A stretch of 8,851 nt of DNA from an uncultured Prevotellaceae bacterium (GTDB taxonomy: Bacteria; Bacteroidota; Bacteroidia; Bacteroidales; Bacteroidaceae), in the NCBI GenBank assembly GCA_902775075.1, contig CACYKX010000126.1:1-8851 (forward strand), written 5' to 3'. Position 1 is the stretch's first letter, and the number at the start of each line of letters is the position of its first letter. A model generated the notes under the pieces. That model was not told where the DNA came from. It saw only the letters and a list, made by a program, of their open reading frames with translations, and did no database searches. Positions 7,380-8,851 of the stretch are shown one piece after another. The translations under genes and the position numbers were made by a program.

Positions 7380-7466
7380 TTACTTACTCGTATAGCTTTT
7401 CAGTATCCGCTCCTTTATGTTAAAGTTCAGTTTGGTCTGAATTCGCCATCCTATAGCTTCTGGCAT
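7380..7466 (-). CDS. Doubtful 28-codon ORF upstream of the precursor
   Basis: The frame starts at an ATG at 7466-7464 and ends with TAA at 7382-7380. The peptide starts M-P-E-A-I-G-W-R and ends Y-T-S-K. AAAGGAG lies immediately upstream, but only 2 bases from the ATG. The frame is also open upstream toward the DUF3244 stop. It has no leader, Gly-Gly or Cys residue. It could be a leader peptide, a gene remnant or chance. Confidence 0.15.
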   Translation of the reverse strand: MPEAIGWRIQTKLNFNIKERILKSYTSK

Positions 7467-7490
7467 TGCTCCTTTAACCAGTGTGGTCTG
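7409..7490 (-). repeat. Imperfect direct repeat upstream of the precursor
   Basis: On the plus strand, GCTCCTTTA followed by CAGTTTGGTCTG (7409-7417 and 7428-7439) is repeated as GCTCCTTTA and CAGTGTGGTCTG (7468-7476 and 7479-7490). The two words are separated by 10 bp in one unit and 2 bp in the other. The repeats lie between the DUF3244 gene and the precursor, in a stretch (7362-7518) with no consensus promoter on the minus strand. They may be regulatory sites or a remnant of duplicated sequence. Confidence 0.45.
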
Positions 7491-7518
7491 GATTATAATA
7501 TTGGCCTCTATTATACTC

Positions 7519-7872
7519 TTATAATGTAAATTCCCCACTATATGTGGTATTGCCCAAAACTATGTTAAGGGTATAGTCCCCTTCTGCAAGAGCTCCTAAA
7601 TCCAATGATACCACACCACTATTTGTTATAGAAGACATGGTAGAACTCACAACATTGCCTTGGGAATCACTAACGAAAACCTGAACTCCACCAGTGTACC
7701 CTTTCACATCTACAGTTATAAGTCCATTCTCATAGTCAGCAGATACACGCGTTATAGACGGCATGCGCATACTACCTTTAGAAGTTGTTGCTTCCCTCTT
7801 TACGTTTATGCCGGTTGCTTGGCAGGGAGATATGACCAGCAACATCGTCAGAAATAAAAAGACCTTTTGCAT
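7519..7872 (-). CDS. Small secreted DUF3244 protein, copy 2
   Basis: The protein has 117 residues: signal peptide (M-Q-K-V-F-L-F-L..., ending S-P-C-Q-A at residues 15-19), basic linker with MRMPS (35-39), then the DUF3244 beta domain (D-V-K-G-Y-T-G-G-V-Q-V-F-V, L-A-E-G-D-Y-T-L-N-I, Y-S-G-E-F at the end). It is the gap-free paralogue of the protein at 181-534. It is the first gene after the regulator and stands 157 bp before the peptide precursor. No separate promoter is visible for the precursor, so one transcript from the promoter at 7901-7931 may cover this gene and the RiPP genes. The family function is unknown. A role as accessory, immunity or surface protein is only guessed from its position. 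Confidence 0.85.
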   Translation of the reverse strand: MQKVFLFLTMLLVISPCQATGINVKREATTSKGSMRMPSITRVSADYENGLITVDVKGYTGGVQVFVSDSQGNVVSSTMSSITNSGVVSLDLGALAEGDYTLNIVLGNTTYSGEFTL

Positions 7873-7900
7873 AATTGTTCGTGTTTATTGTTTTCGGTTG

Positions 7901-7931
7901 CAAAGTTAGACTGTTTATTCTAAGCCTCAAA
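7901..7931 (-). promoter_or_regulatory. Consensus Bacteroidetes promoter for DUF3244 copy 2 and possibly the RiPP genes
   Basis: On the minus strand the -33 TTTG (7931-7928) is followed by exactly 19 bases and then TAACTTTG (7908-7901), a perfect TAnnTTTG -7 element. The expected transcript start is about 20-25 bp before the ATG at 7872. Confidence 0.8.
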
Positions 7932-7938
7932 ATATTTT

Positions 7939-7950
7939 ATGTCTATTTCT
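7939..7950 (-). promoter_or_regulatory. AGAAATAGACAT box, proximal copy
   Basis: This is an exact 12-base match to the boxes at 601-612 and 8016-8027. It ends 7 bp upstream of the -33 element, a position suited to an activator. Confidence 0.45.
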
Positions 7951-8015
7951 CCAATTATAAAAATCAACACAAAGTATTGATATTCAGCAAATTAACTATA
8001 CTACCCACATTTTTA

Positions 8016-8027
8016 ATGTCTATTTCT
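8016..8027 (-). promoter_or_regulatory. AGAAATAGACAT box, distal copy
   Basis: This is a second exact copy, 77 bp upstream of the proximal box and 13 bp after the regulator stop codon. The spacing is about seven helical turns, so two bound proteins could lie on the same face of the DNA. Confidence 0.4.
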
Positions 8028-8040
8028 TCATTTCAGGACA

Positions 8041-8851
8041 TCAAAAAGACTCAATATACGACCTTAGAGATGGGCTGTTCTTACCCTCCAAGCCAACTTT
8101 TGACTTGTACACGAACAGCTTCTGACGGATTGACTTTTCGCTGATATTGTAAATCAATCCCATAGCCTTGGAAGTCATTTTAAGGCGGATAAGAATCATG
8201 AACTTAATATCTTCATCGCTTAATTTTGGAAATCGCTTCTTTAGCCTTGATATGAAATTACCCTCCACATTATCAACAAACATCTTAATTTCTTCCCAAT
8301 CCTCCTCCGTTAGAACGACGATGTTCTTCTTGTTTTCACGTATTTTTTCTATCCTTTGTGCTATATTGATTTTCTTGAGCAGGTAGCTGCGCATCGTGGA
8401 AAGCTGAATTTCCTTATGATGCATTTCTTCCTCATACATTTTCTCCTCCATTTCACGCTTTTCTTGCTCACGTTGAATCTTCCATTCTGCTCTCTGTTTA
8501 TACTGTCGATATGCATATAAAATAAAAGCTATAACTGCGATTGCTGAAAATACGATCAAAGAAACGAGCCATGTAAGCAGATGAGCCCTCCCCTCGCTGA
8601 TGCATTTTTCGTATTGAGCAGCAACCAAGGATGTATAGTACTTTTCCTTATCGTTAAGCTCTTTTCCATACATTTCTTCTATATAGTGATATGCAGAGTC
8701 CGCCAATGAAACAGCTTTAGAATAATCGTGCTCCTTTATCGCAGCTAAATGTCGTATATAATAAGCTGTGTATAACTCTGAGAGATTTTCTGTTTGTATT
8801 GTGTTCAGAAGGGCATTACATTGTTTAATTGAGTCAGCATTCAGATAAGAC
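8041..8851 (-). CDS. Membrane-anchored TPR/HTH transcriptional regulator, C-terminal part (runs off the window)
   Basis: The frame stays open from the TGA at 8043-8041 to the window edge, giving 269 visible residues. The TTG at 8706-8704 is only an internal Leu codon, and the true start lies beyond the window. Visible residues 1-70 are helical with a TPR-like repeat (H-D-Y-S-K-A-V-S-L-A-D-S-A). One membrane segment follows (about 91-113: W-L-V-S-L-I-V-F-S-A-I-A-V-I-A-F-I-L-Y), then a charged coiled coil (about 118-170). The last part is an HTH-like domain of the LuxR-related type common in Bacteroidetes (R-F-P-K-L-S-D-E-D-I-K-F through N-I-S-E-K-S-I-R-Q-K-L). Such proteins are often encoded beside peptide export loci. 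The TPR part is expected in the periplasm and the HTH in the cytoplasm. It stands directly upstream of the boxes and promoter and is their natural candidate regulator. Confidence 0.85.
   Translation of the reverse strand, partial: SYLNADSIKQCNALLNTIQTENLSELYTAYYIRHLAAIKEHDYSKAVSLADSAYHYIEEMYGKELNDKEKYYTSLVAAQYEKCISEGRAHLLTWLVSLIVFSAIAVIAFILYAYRQYKQRAEWKIQREQEKREMEEKMYEEEMHHKEIQLSTMRSYLLKKINIAQRIEKIRENKKNIVVLTEEDWEEIKMFVDNVEGNFISRLKKRFPKLSDEDIKFMILIRLKMTSKAMGLIYNISEKSIRQKLFVYKSKVGLEGKNSPSLRSYIESF

Larger units (their letters stand above)
7873..7950 (-). repeat. Upstream region conserved between the two DUF3244 genes (copy 2)
   Basis: This segment aligns without gaps to 535-612, with 12 mismatches in 78 bp. 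It is better conserved than the encoded proteins (about 58% identical), which points to selection on regulation or to recent conversion of the upstream region. Confidence 0.8.

Noticed and set aside
7494..7515. Inverted repeat TATAATA/TATTATA after DUF3244 copy 2 as a terminator
   Set aside because: The arms are only A/T, 7 bp long, and lack a following T tract; this is expected by chance in AT-rich DNA.
8041..8706. Start of the regulator at 8706
   Set aside because: The codon there is TTG, and the frame continues upstream with TPR-like sequence to the window edge, so it is an internal Leu.
1..8851. CRISPR array, tRNA, rRNA, insertion sequence or transposase
   Set aside because: I saw no regularly spaced repeats, tRNA-like folds, terminal inverted repeats or transposase motifs on either strand.

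Overview
The window looks like a Bacteroidales genome (Prevotella/Bacteroides-like; genus is an inference). Supporting signs are a PF14905-type outer-membrane barrel with a carboxypeptidase-like N-terminal domain, small secreted DUF3244 proteins, a TPR-membrane-HTH regulator, and a perfect Bacteroidetes promoter (TTTG-N19-TAnnTTTG). Every gene I can support lies on the minus strand, so transcription runs from high to low coordinates.

Layout in transcription order: (1) the C-terminal part of a membrane-anchored TPR/HTH regulator (8041-8851, cut by the window edge); (2) a promoter region with repeated 12-bp boxes, then a small secreted DUF3244 protein (7519-7872); (3) a 158-bp stretch with an imperfect direct repeat and a doubtful mini-ORF; (4) a 54-residue peptide precursor with a double-glycine leader (7197-7361); (5) a perfect 12-bp hairpin; (6) a radical SAM/SPASM maturase (5834-7126), overlapping by 4 bp (7) an outer-membrane beta-barrel protein (3525-5837); (8) a C39-peptidase ABC transporter, PCAT (1306-3513); (9) a very short HlyD-type adaptor (758-1231); (10) a second DUF3244 protein with a near-copy of the first promoter region (181-534); (11) the first 37 residues of a probable TonB-dependent receptor (1-112).

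Taken together this is a candidate RiPP (ribosomally made, post-translationally modified peptide) biosynthesis and export locus. The precursor would be modified by the radical SAM enzyme, cut after Gly-Gly and exported by the PCAT with its adaptor. The outer-membrane barrel is translationally coupled to the maturase and may act in passage, uptake or recognition of the product. The regulator and the duplicated promoter boxes suggest coordinated control of both DUF3244 genes and possibly the whole locus. The precursor core (28 residues, adjacent Cys-Cys followed by Asn-Gly-Ser-Asp) and the adaptor without a coiled-coil arm are the least ordinary parts. Base composition is mosaic: one hand-counted 60-bp line in the maturase is 27% G+C, one in the barrel gene 43%, one in the transporter 58%.
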